NCBI RefSeq assembly: GCF_000717995.1
Contig: NZ_JODM01000023.1
Location: 1-64,000, forward strand
DNA from: Streptomyces violaceorubidus
Lineage (GTDB): Bacteria; Actinomycetota; Actinomycetes; Streptomycetales; Streptomycetaceae
DNA length: 64,000 nt
Direction of reading: 5' to 3'
A program made the position numbers and the translations under genes. Below the pieces are notes generated by a model. It ran no database searches. It was not told the origin of the DNA and worked only from the letters and a program-made list of their open reading frames with translations. Shown here one piece after another: positions 16,753 to 25,257 of the stretch (its first letter is position 1; each line of letters opens with the position of its first letter).

Positions 16753-17321
16753 AGTCCGCCTCGCGACGGGGCTCCGTCGACGGACTGGGCTCCTCGCTGC
16801 CCATCGCGTCGATGCTGCCGGCCGTCTTCGCCGACGACGATCTCGCGCTGCGCTTCGTCGGCGGCCTCGACGACGTCCTCGCCCCCATCCTGAACGTCCT
16901 GGACTGCCTGGACACCTACTTCGACCCCGCCCTCACCCCGGTGGACTTCGCCCAGTGGCTCGGCACCTGGGTCGGCGCGGAGACCGACGGCACCGAGGCC
17001 GAGCCCATGCTGCGCGCCGCCGTCGCCGCCGCCGCCCGGCTGCACCGCGTACGGGGCACCCTCCAGGGCCTGTCCGAGACCGTCCGGCTCGCCTTCGGGG
17101 TGGCGCCGGAGATCACCGAGAGCGGGGGCGCCGTGTGGAACGCCCGGCCGCTCGGCCCCTTCCCCGGCCGGCCCCGCCCGCAGCTGCACGTCGCCCTCCG
17201 GCTGCCCGACCCCAGGCCCGTCGACGTCCACCGGCTGGACGCCCTCGTCGCCGCCGCCCGCCCCGCCCACATGCCCTACACGGTCGAAGTGACCGCCTCC
17301 GAAAGGACTCCGGAGAGATGA
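16749..17321 (+). CDS. cis12: Tail protein I-family baseplate protein
   Basis: A 190-residue tail protein I / TIGR02242-type protein, equivalent to Afp12. It starts at a GTG overlapping the baseplate J stop. Conserved features are GSSLPIASMLPAVFADDDLA, then FDPALTPVDFAQWLGTWVG, and the helical RAAVAAAARLHRVRGTLQGL segment before a variable C-terminus. It completes the wedge with J and gp25. Its TGA overlaps the ATG of the CisA-like gene (ATGA), placing the latter firmly in the CIS operon. Confidence 0.93.
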   Translation: MKSASRRGSVDGLGSSLPIASMLPAVFADDDLALRFVGGLDDVLAPILNVLDCLDTYFDPALTPVDFAQWLGTWVGAETDGTEAEPMLRAAVAAAARLHRVRGTLQGLSETVRLAFGVAPEITESGGAVWNARPLGPFPGRPRPQLHVALRLPDPRPVDVHRLDALVAAARPAHMPYTVEVTASERTPER

Positions 17322-18712
17322 CCACGCAGAACTGCGCCGAGTGCGGGACCCCCGCGGAACCGGGCCAGTCCTTCTGCGACGCGTGCGGCGCCGTACTCAG
17401 CTGGGAGCAGGCCGGCGCCGCCCGCACCGCGCGGCCCGCGGCCGCCACGGCCGCCACGTCCGCCCAGAACGGCTTCGACGCCTTCGCGGGCGCCGGCGTG
17501 CCCCCGGCCCGCCCCGGCCGCCCGGCCGGGGCTTCCGCCGCGGGCGCCGAGGACGCACCGGCCGGCGCCATCGGGGACAACCCGACGCTGCCCCAGCCGC
17601 GCCGCCCGGCAGGCACCGCGGACACCCCGGCCGCCGACACCCCGGCCACCACCGGGGACACGGGGGACACCGCGGGCCGCGCGGGAGGGGCCGCGGGTCC
17701 GGACGAGGCCCGCGGCGCCGCCGCCTCCGCGCCCGGCACCGACGAGACCGCGCCCACCACACCGGTGCCCGCCGCCCCGGCACCCGCCCCGAACGCGCTC
17801 ACCGACACCATGTCCGACCGGGCCCGGTCCCTCCTCGTCCCCGTCGCCGACCCCGAGGCACCCGCCCCGGCGGCGCCCCCGGCCGTCGCCCCCGTCCTGC
17901 CCGGCCGCCCCGACGCGGACCGGCCGCAGGTCCGCGCCCCCGCCCACCAGCCGGACATCGCCAATGGCCCGCCCTGCCCGTGGTGCTCCACGCCCAACCG
18001 CCCCGACCGCCACTACTGCGCCCGCTGCGCCATGCCCCTGGTCGCGAGCGGCGACCAGGCCTCCGTACGCGCCCCCTGGTGGCGGCGCCTGTTCGGCGGA
18101 CGGCGCCAGGAGACCCCGTGGGCCGGCGACCGCCCCCGTCTGCGCCGGGTCTTCGACCGCATCGGCACCTGGATCACCCTCGCCGTCGTGGTCACCCTGG
18201 CCGTCCTCGGCTTCATGTACATCCCCGACGGCGTCCAGAACACCCGCGACCACTTCGCCAAGCGCGCCCCCGTCTCCCCGGACGGCATCAGGGCCTCGCA
18301 CTCCTTCCCCGGCCACAAGCCGGAACTCCTCATCGACAAACTCAGCAACACCTGGTGGGGCCCCGGCATCTCGCAGTCCGGCCAGGGCGAATGGGTCGAG
18401 GCCAGCTTCACCGAGCCGACCCGGCTGCTCGACGTGATCATCACCCCGGGTGTCTCCTCCCGCCCCGACAAGATGCAGGAGTCGGCGCTGCCGCACCGGA
18501 TCAAGGCGACGATCACCATGAAGGACGGGTCGGTCAAGACCCGCGACCTCACCCTGGACCAGGGCGCCGGCGGCCAGCGGCGCCCGTTCCGCGTCGGCGA
18601 GGTCACCAAGGTCCGCTTCACCATCGAGTCCGCCCACGCGGCGTCCGCCAAGAAGCAGGTGGCGATCTCCGAGATCGAGTTCTTCGGCCCCTCCAGCGCC
18701 AACCGCTCCTGA
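17318..18712 (+). CDS. cisA: CisA-like membrane protein: two zinc ribbons, one TM helix, discoidin-like domain
   Basis: A 464-residue protein whose start (17318) overlaps the previous stop. Zinc ribbon 1 has Cys6, 9, 20, 23. A ~190-residue disordered Ala/Pro/Gly linker follows, then zinc ribbon 2 (Cys220, 223, 234, 237). A basic stretch with WWRRLFGGRR precedes one transmembrane helix (about 285-302, WITLAVVVTLAVLGFMYI). Residues 303-464 resemble an F5/8-type C (discoidin/galactose-binding) fold, with a SHSFPGHKPELLIDKLSNTW opening. The topology implies cytoplasmic zinc ribbons and an external beta-sandwich. This matches CisA, the membrane protein reported to let cytoplasmic Streptomyces CIS contact the membrane before contraction. 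Identification is by architecture and position. Confidence 0.85.
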   Translation: MTTQNCAECGTPAEPGQSFCDACGAVLSWEQAGAARTARPAAATAATSAQNGFDAFAGAGVPPARPGRPAGASAAGAEDAPAGAIGDNPTLPQPRRPAGTADTPAADTPATTGDTGDTAGRAGGAAGPDEARGAAASAPGTDETAPTTPVPAAPAPAPNALTDTMSDRARSLLVPVADPEAPAPAAPPAVAPVLPGRPDADRPQVRAPAHQPDIANGPPCPWCSTPNRPDRHYCARCAMPLVASGDQASVRAPWWRRLFGGRRQETPWAGDRPRLRRVFDRIGTWITLAVVVTLAVLGFMYIPDGVQNTRDHFAKRAPVSPDGIRASHSFPGHKPELLIDKLSNTWWGPGISQSGQGEWVEASFTEPTRLLDVIITPGVSSRPDKMQESALPHRIKATITMKDGSVKTRDLTLDQGAGGQRRPFRVGEVTKVRFTIESAHAASAKKQVAISEIEFFGPSSANRS

Positions 18713-18720
18713 CCCCGCCC

Positions 18721-18763
18721 GGGCCCCGCCGCCACCGCACACCGGCACGAGGCGGCGGGGCCC
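18721..18763 (+). terminator. Hairpin terminator after the CIS operon
   Basis: A perfect 13-bp stem (GGGCCCCGCCGCC at 18721 and its complement at 18751) with a 17-nt loop lies 8 bases past the cisA stop. There is no T-tract, as is usual in Streptomyces. Confidence 0.8.
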
Positions 18764-18824
18764 GACCGCACCCGAACGGACGCCACACCATGCGCCCCCC
18801 TCCGGGCCCCCGGAGGCTGAGGCC

Positions 18825-20474
18825 ATGCCCACAGCACGAGCGATATCCACCGCCGTCCTGCTGTCCACGGCCACCCTGCTCGCCTCCTCCCTGACGGCCT
18901 GCGCGCCCGCGGGCCGGGACGGCGACCGGCAAGGGCACGGTGACACCGGCGGCACCACGACCGACGATCAGGCCCTGAGCAGGCTCCGGGAGCAGTCCCC
19001 GGCCTGGCGGGACTGTCCCGCCCCCGCCCCCGTCCAGGGCGGCGGCCAGGCCCCCGGCGCGCTCCCCGACGGCACCCGGTGGCAATGCGCCACGCTGCGC
19101 ACACCGTTGGACTGGAACGACCCCTCCGGCGCGGCCATGGACCTCGCGCTGATCCGCGCCCGCACCAGCGCCGCCCCGGACGACCGGATCGGCTCCCTGC
19201 TCTTCAACTTCGGCGGCCCCGGCGGCTCCGGCGTCGCCACCCTCCCCGGTCTCGCCCCCGACTACGAGAAGCTCCGCACCCGCTACGACCTCGTCAGCTT
19301 CGACCCCCGCGGCGTCGGCAACAGCCACGGCGTGCGCTGCCCGGACGCCGGCCTCCCCGACGAGGACGAGATCGACGACACCCCCGACGACGGCCCCGAG
19401 GAGACCGACGCGCTCGTCCGGTTCAACCGGAAGACGGCGGCCGCCTGCGCGAAGGGCTCCGGCGACGTCCTCCCCCACGTCGGCACCACCCAGGCCGCCC
19501 GGGACATGGACCTGCTGCGCCAGGTCCTCGGCGACGACAGGCTCCACTACTTCGGCGTCTCCTACGGCACCGAACTCGGTGGCGTCTACGCCCACTTGTT
19601 CCCCGAGCGCGTCGGCCGCGCGGTCTTCGACGGTGTCGTCGACCCCACCCACGACCTGATGGAGGAAGCCCTCGCCCAGGCCGGCGGCTTCCAGCTCGCC
19701 TTCGAGCACTTCGCCGCCTGGTGCGCCCGGCAGGGCTGCGCGCTCGGCGACGGCCCCGAGGACATCGTGGACCTGGTCGTCGGTCTCGAAGCGGCCCTCG
19801 ACGACACCCCCCTGGCCACCGACGGCGGCGGACTCGACGGCGACGCCCTCGTCGACGCCGTCAGCGGGGCGCTCTACCGGCAGGACTACTGGCCCGCGCT
19901 CCGCGTCGCCCTGGAAGCCGCGGCCGACGACGACGGCGAGGCCCTCCAGGACCTCGCCGAGGCCCTGGGCCAGCACGGCACGGACGGCGGCCCCGCCGAC
20001 GCCGACGCCGACGCCGACGGCAGGGAAAGCAACGAGGAGGACGCCTTCAGGGCCATCACCTGCGACGACTCCAGCGAGCGCTACTCCGTCGCGGACGTCC
20101 GCGCCCGCCTGGCGGACTTCGTCGAGGCCTCCCCGATCTTCGGCCCCGGCCTGGCCTGGGGCACCCTGTCCTGCGACGGCTGGCCGGTCTCCGGGGCCGC
20201 CCGGCACCCCGAGGTCGGCGCCCCGGGCGCGTCCCCCGTCCTGCTCGTCGGCAACACCGGCGACCCCGCCACCCCCTACGAGGGCGCCGCCCGCATGGCG
20301 GAACGCCTCGGCAGGGGCGTGGGCGTCGAGCTGACCTACGAGGGCGAGGGCCACGGCGCCTACGACAGCGGCAACGCCTGCGTCCGGAACACCGTCGACG
20401 CCTACCTGCTGCACGGCACGCTCCCGGAACCCGGCACCATCTGCGAGGCGGAACCACTGCCCGAGGGCAAGTGA
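18825..20474 (+). CDS. Secreted alpha/beta-hydrolase lipoprotein, tripeptidyl aminopeptidase-like
   Basis: A 549-residue exported lipoprotein. The signal peptide ends in the lipobox LTAC with Cys26. The alpha/beta-hydrolase domain shows the oxyanion-hole motif FNFGGPGGSG (about 128-136), the nucleophile elbow GVSYG (Ser246), an Asp in NTGDPATPYE and a His in GEGHGAYD near the C-terminus. This organisation, with a C-terminal TAP-like subdomain, is that of the Streptomyces SlpD/SlpE/TAP exported peptidases, which remove tripeptides from protein N-termini. An acidic low-complexity stretch (about 385-400) is unusual but outside the catalytic parts. It is transcribed alone, between two strong hairpins. 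Confidence 0.9.
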   Translation: MPTARAISTAVLLSTATLLASSLTACAPAGRDGDRQGHGDTGGTTTDDQALSRLREQSPAWRDCPAPAPVQGGGQAPGALPDGTRWQCATLRTPLDWNDPSGAAMDLALIRARTSAAPDDRIGSLLFNFGGPGGSGVATLPGLAPDYEKLRTRYDLVSFDPRGVGNSHGVRCPDAGLPDEDEIDDTPDDGPEETDALVRFNRKTAAACAKGSGDVLPHVGTTQAARDMDLLRQVLGDDRLHYFGVSYGTELGGVYAHLFPERVGRAVFDGVVDPTHDLMEEALAQAGGFQLAFEHFAAWCARQGCALGDGPEDIVDLVVGLEAALDDTPLATDGGGLDGDALVDAVSGALYRQDYWPALRVALEAAADDDGEALQDLAEALGQHGTDGGPADADADADGRESNEEDAFRAITCDDSSERYSVADVRARLADFVEASPIFGPGLAWGTLSCDGWPVSGAARHPEVGAPGASPVLLVGNTGDPATPYEGAARMAERLGRGVGVELTYEGEGHGAYDSGNACVRNTVDAYLLHGTLPEPGTICEAEPLPEGK

Positions 20475-20482
20475 CCGGCACC

Positions 20483-20528
20483 GTACGCCGACGCCCCCGC
20501 GATCATGATCGCGGGGGCGTCGGCGTAC
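20483..20528. terminator. 46-nt perfect palindrome, bidirectional terminator
   Basis: Two 23-nt arms are exact complements with no spacer (centre ATCATGAT at about 20505). It lies 8 bases after the peptidase gene and 8 bases from the 3' end of the leftward tRNA-Thr, so it can terminate from both sides. Confidence 0.85.
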
Positions 20529-20536
20529 CGGTTCGG

Positions 20537-20610
20537 AGCCCCCTGTCGGATTCGAACCGACGACCTTCGCTTTACAAGAGCGGCGCTCTGACCAGCTGAG
20601 CTAAGGAGGC
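20537..20610 (-). tRNA. tRNA-Thr (anticodon UGU)
   Basis: The reverse strand reads a full cloverleaf. The acceptor arm is GCCTCCT pairing with AGGGGGC and the D arm is GCTC...GAGC. The anticodon loop CTTGTAA gives UGU, and the T arm is GTCGG-TTCGAAT-CCGAC. It decodes ACA, a rare codon in this GC-rich genome. CCA is not encoded (CCG follows). No integrase or duplicated 3' end was noticed near it, so no element appears integrated here. Confidence 0.95.
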
Positions 20611-20707
20611 ACGCGCGCGTCGGGCGCGCGCAGGCTGGTCCACTGTACACAGCGCCGGTGAACGATGTGATGCGAAAGTTTCGGCGAAATTCACAGACTC
20701 CCAGCTA

Positions 20708-20737
20708 CTGACAGATCAGGTGAACGCCGGGTACCGT
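20708..20737 (+). promoter_or_regulatory. Candidate msiK promoter
   Basis: CTGACA at 20708-20713 and TACCGT at 20732-20737 are separated by 18 bp, a fair match to the vegetative (HrdB-type) consensus. This is about 90 bases upstream of the msiK ATG. Confidence 0.5.
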
Positions 20738-20828
20738 CCTGCTCAGCTTCACCCGCGTGGACTACACCACCACCTTCCTACAACGGATCGTCCGGCACGT
20801 TCCTGCCGGTAGAAGGGGGCCCTTCACC

Positions 20829-21965
<1,137 letters not shown>

Positions 21966-22035
21966 GGACGGTGACGCGGGAAACCTCCCGCTGAGAAACC
22001 ACGCGACCGGGTGATTTCACCCGCGTTGACGACAA

Positions 22036-22066
22036 GAGCCCCGCGGCCTGCTGCGGGGCCCTTTTC
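22036..22066 (+). terminator. Rho-independent terminator after msiK
   Basis: Stem GCCCCGC (22038-22044) pairs with GCGGGGC (22053-22059) and is followed by CTTTT. It is one of the few hairpins in this window with a T-tract, about 70 bases past the msiK stop. Confidence 0.85.
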
Positions 22067-22191
22067 GTTGTCGACAAATACCCCGACACAAGGGACGTTT
22101 CGAGCCGCGTTCGTCAACCCCCTACCCCGCCGAAGACCTCTCTTCATCCCCCGAAGGGGTGACTAAATGTCGCCAAATCATTACCGGGCGC

Positions 22192-22197
22192 TACCCT
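22192..22197 (+). promoter_or_regulatory. -10-like TACCCT element close to the start codon (possible leaderless mRNA)
   Basis: TACCCT lies 7 bases before the GTG at 22205, with no ribosome-binding site between them. This spacing is that of actinobacterial leaderless transcripts. Confidence 0.4.
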
Positions 22198-22204
22198 CAC
22201 TCGC

Positions 22205-22672
22205 GTGAAGCACTCCGTGAAGCACTCCACCGCCCGACAGACGCGACGCGGCCGGGGCCCCGCCCGCCGGATCGGCCGCTCTCTCGCCTTCGTCCTGCCC
22301 GTCGTCCTGGTGCTCTCCGGGACACTCGCGGTCACCCGCGTCGACTGGTCCGGGGATCCCTCGGACTCGGTGCTCGCCGCGTCGGAGGCGTCCTCCGCCA
22401 AGGCCTCCTCCGCCCGCGCCGCCCGCGCCCCGCACGAGGTGCTGCGCGACCGGCTGCTGACCGAACTGCAGGAGGAGGACCCGGGCGTCGCCCTCACCCA
22501 CCTCCAGCAGGCGGTGAACGAGCGCCCGTCGCTGGCCGACCACTGCGCCACCATCGCCCGCGCCCTCGGCCGCGCCGCGGTGAGGGCCTACGGCCCCACA
22601 CGCGCCCAGTCGTACGCCCGGCCCGTGTGCGACACCGCCTTCGCCTCCGGCGTCCTGGCCGCGCACGGCTGA
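22205..22672 (+). CDS. Small membrane-anchored or secreted protein of unknown function
   Basis: A 155-residue protein. A basic N-terminus (MKHSVKHSTARQTRRGRG) precedes one hydrophobic helix (about 31-46, FVLPVVLVLSGTLAV), which is either an uncleaved signal anchor or a signal peptide. The soluble part includes HEVLRDRLLTELQEEDPGVA and two cysteines (in ADHCATIARAL and RPVCDTAFASG) that could form an extracellular disulfide. I recognise no family. A second GTG 12 bases downstream (22217) is an alternative start. It lies between msiK and the nucleotidyltransferase gene, 43 bp from the latter. Confidence 0.75.
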   Translation: MKHSVKHSTARQTRRGRGPARRIGRSLAFVLPVVLVLSGTLAVTRVDWSGDPSDSVLAASEASSAKASSARAARAPHEVLRDRLLTELQEEDPGVALTHLQQAVNERPSLADHCATIARALGRAAVRAYGPTRAQSYARPVCDTAFASGVLAAHG

Positions 22673-22715
22673 GCGCTCTTCGAAGGGCCGGTGGGGCGCC
22701 GCGTACAGTTCGGGC

Positions 22716-23453
22716 ATGACCGATCCGAGCGCCGCGTCCCACCGCCCCGTTCAAGCCGTCGTCCTGGCCGGCGGACAGGGTTCCCGGCTGCGCCCCTACA
22801 CCGACGACCGGCCCAAGCCGATGGTCGAGATCCCGGGCACCGGGACTCCGATCATCGGCCATCAGCTCGCCTGGCTCGCCGAAGAGGGCGTCACCGACGT
22901 CGTGGTCTCCTGCGGCCATCTGGCCGAGGTGCTGCAGAAGTGGCTGGCGAGCGCCGACCTGCCGCTCTCCGTCACCACCGTCGTGGAGTCCGAGCCACTC
23001 GGCCGCGGCGGCGGCCTCCGGTACGCCGCCGCCCACCTGCCGCACCCGGACAGGCCCTGGTACGCCACCAACGGCGACATCTGGACCCGTTTCTCGCTGC
23101 GCGACCTGGCCGACTTCCACGCCGAGCGGGACGCCGTCGCGACCCTCGCCCTGGCCCGCCCGCGCCTGCCGTGGGGCGCCGTGCAGACGGACGGCTTCGG
23201 CCACATCACCGACTTCATCGAGGCGCCGCCGTCCACGTTCGAGATCAACGCGGGCGTGTACGTCTTCTCGCCGGAGTTCGCCGCGATGCTCCCGGAGCGC
23301 GGCGACCACGAGCGCACCACCTTCCCCCGGCTGGCCCGCGAGCGCCGGCTGGCCGGTTTCCCGATCCCGCAGGGCTCCTACTGGCGGGCGATCGACACCG
23401 CGAAGGACCTGACGGAGGCGGCCCGGGAACTGGCGGCGCTGAGCGGCCGCTGA
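22716..23453 (+). CDS. NDP-sugar pyrophosphorylase family nucleotidyltransferase
   Basis: A 245-residue single-domain nucleotidyltransferase. The signature AVVLAGGQGSRLRPYTDDRP (about 14-33), with Lys in KPMVEIPG, binds the NTP. NGDIW (about 117) holds the metal-binding Asp, and EINAGVYVFSP is the sugar-binding region. The family makes NDP-sugars from sugar-1-phosphates (mannose-1-P guanylyltransferase or glucose-1-P thymidylyltransferase like). It is shorter than full GMP pyrophosphorylases, having no C-terminal left-handed beta-helix. Substrate cannot be deduced from context. Confidence 0.88.
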   Translation: MTDPSAASHRPVQAVVLAGGQGSRLRPYTDDRPKPMVEIPGTGTPIIGHQLAWLAEEGVTDVVVSCGHLAEVLQKWLASADLPLSVTTVVESEPLGRGGGLRYAAAHLPHPDRPWYATNGDIWTRFSLRDLADFHAERDAVATLALARPRLPWGAVQTDGFGHITDFIEAPPSTFEINAGVYVFSPEFAAMLPERGDHERTTFPRLARERRLAGFPIPQGSYWRAIDTAKDLTEAARELAALSGR

Positions 23454-23560
23454 GGGATTTCATTGGGCAGACTTCCTGACGTACACCTCGGGGCACTGAC
23501 GCGCGACGGGGCGTGCCGTCCCTCCCGTGACGCCGACGGCAGCCGTCCGGTTCTGGCTGG

Positions 23561-23580
23561 GCGGGCGGTCGGACGCCCGG
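23561..23580. terminator. Small hairpin between convergent genes
   Basis: CGGGCG (23562-23567) and CGCCCG (23574-23579) form a 6-bp stem with a 6-nt loop in the 152-bp space between the nucleotidyltransferase and the leftward phosphoesterase gene. Confidence 0.4.
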
Positions 23581-23605
23581 GAGGGCTTTCGGGCGCGGGG
23601 CCGGT

Positions 23606-25174
23606 TCAGCGCTCCTGCTGCGGCATCTCCTGGGTCGCTCCGGGCACCGTCGGCATGGGCTGGCTGGCGGCAGCGGCCTGGGCGTTGACGTTGGCCAGCC
23701 GCGTGCTCTCGTAGAACTCCGGGTCGCTCGGCGCTGCTTGGGCCGATGTCTGGAAGGCGCCGGAGAGGTCACCGAAGGTCTCACGGCGCCAGGGCGTGAT
23801 GGCGTCGAAGGTGACCGGTCCCTTGCCGGAGAGACCGCCGGAGGCCGTGATCGCCTCGATGAGGCGCAACGGTGACGTGTGGTCGGAGACCTCGGAGAAT
23901 ATGTGACCGCCGACCGTCCACGGCGAGATCACGATGCACGGCACCCGGAAGCCCGCACCGACGGGCAGGCCGCCGCCGGGTGTGCCCTTCGGCGAGGCGA
24001 GGCTGACGTATTCCTCCGGGTACTTCTTCGGGTCCGGAACCGGCGGCGGCACGTGGTCGAAGAAGCCGTCGTTCTCGTCGTAGTTGATGACGAAGACCGT
24101 CGAGTTCCACAGGTCTTCGTTGGCGGCGAGCGCCTCCAGCTTGGAGGCGAGGAAGTACGCTCCGGCGGCCGGGGTGTTCGGGGGGTGCTCGTCGGAGGGG
24201 TAGGGCCCGTCCGGGAAGAGCCACGTCACGTCGGCCAGGGTGCCGTTGGCGCAGTCCTCCTCGAACCCGAGGTGGGGCGTGCTGGCCATGGTCGGGTTGT
24301 TCGGGTCCCCCACGCCGCCCGGCGTGCCGTCGCCGAAGAGCGTGCCGTTGAGCCGGATCCGGTTGTAGAGCTCCGGCGGGACGAAGCCCGGCTTCTTGAA
24401 GTTGGCCCACCAACTGAAGTAGTTGTAGCTGCCCGAGCTGGTGTAGGTCTTCACGGTGTAGCCCGCCTCGAAGAGCACCTCGGCGGCCGACTTCCAGGTC
24501 AGCGTGTTGGGTTGCACCGTTTCTAGGATCGGGCCGCCCTGCCTGCCCTGCGGGTCGTTGGTGCCCGACATCCAGATCGCACGGTTGGGGTACGTGGGGC
24601 CGAACACCGAGCAGTGGTAGTTGTCGAGCAGGGTGAAGTTCTCCGCGAGGGCCCAGTGGAAGGGGATGTCCTCCTTCTTCAGGTAGCCCATCGTGTAGGA
24701 GCCCTTCACGTCGCCGTCGGACGCGAGGTGCGAGACCAGCCACCCGTCCATCGCGCCGTTGTTCCAGGCGGCGTGCTGGTCGCGCCAGTCGTGCGACAGC
24801 GACGGTACGGCGGCGGCACCGGTCTTGACGGTGTCCATGTGGAAGGGCTCGAGGTAGCCGTCCGGGTTGGCCGGGTCCGGCTGCTGGAAGACCGAGTTGC
24901 CGTTCGGCAGCTTGATCGCGGTCTTGTCGCTGAAGCCGCGTGCGCCCGGGAAGGTGCCGAAGTAGTGGTCGAAGGACCGGTTCTCCTGCATGACGTAGAC
25001 GACATGCTTGACCTGGGAGAGGTCGAAGTTGCGCTTGCGGGCGGAGGCGGCGCGGGCGAGCTGCGTGGGCAGCACGCCGGACATGCCCGCGGCGGCGGCG
25101 ATCGTTGCCGCCCCGGCGATGAAGCTGCGCCGGGAGGGGCGGGGGCCGCTCGGGTTGGTGCTGGTCTCAGGCAT
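23606..25174 (-). CDS. Tat-exported phospholipase C-type phosphoesterase
   Basis: A 522-residue phosphoesterase family (PF04185-type) protein. The twin-arginine signal RRSFIAGAATIAAAAG directs Tat export. The two family hallmarks are present: MQENRSFDHYFGTFPGARGF near the N-terminus of the mature protein and NYDENDGFFDHVPPP in the middle. Members cleave phosphocholine-type phospholipids or act as acid phosphatases. I chose ATG 25174, with AGAAAG 10 bases upstream; a GTG at 25195 would add 7 residues. The gene lies 83 bp downstream of the NHL-repeat gene on the same strand, so they probably form an operon, possibly under phosphate control (see PHO-box-like site at 28736). Confidence 0.9.
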   Translation of the reverse strand: MPETSTNPSGPRPSRRSFIAGAATIAAAAGMSGVLPTQLARAASARKRNFDLSQVKHVVYVMQENRSFDHYFGTFPGARGFSDKTAIKLPNGNSVFQQPDPANPDGYLEPFHMDTVKTGAAAVPSLSHDWRDQHAAWNNGAMDGWLVSHLASDGDVKGSYTMGYLKKEDIPFHWALAENFTLLDNYHCSVFGPTYPNRAIWMSGTNDPQGRQGGPILETVQPNTLTWKSAAEVLFEAGYTVKTYTSSGSYNYFSWWANFKKPGFVPPELYNRIRLNGTLFGDGTPGGVGDPNNPTMASTPHLGFEEDCANGTLADVTWLFPDGPYPSDEHPPNTPAAGAYFLASKLEALAANEDLWNSTVFVINYDENDGFFDHVPPPVPDPKKYPEEYVSLASPKGTPGGGLPVGAGFRVPCIVISPWTVGGHIFSEVSDHTSPLRLIEAITASGGLSGKGPVTFDAITPWRRETFGDLSGAFQTSAQAAPSDPEFYESTRLANVNAQAAAASQPMPTVPGATQEMPQQER

Positions 25175-25257
25175 GCGAGGGTTCTTTCTGATCACGGGGA
25201 ATCGGGAGGACGGGTGGTGGCCCCGTGGTCGGAGCCACCACCCGCCGGGCCGGCGTC

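Noticed and set aside
20537..20610. tRNA-Thr as an attachment site for an integrated element
   Set aside because: No integrase and no duplicated tRNA 3' segment were seen in the window, and the neighbours are core genes.
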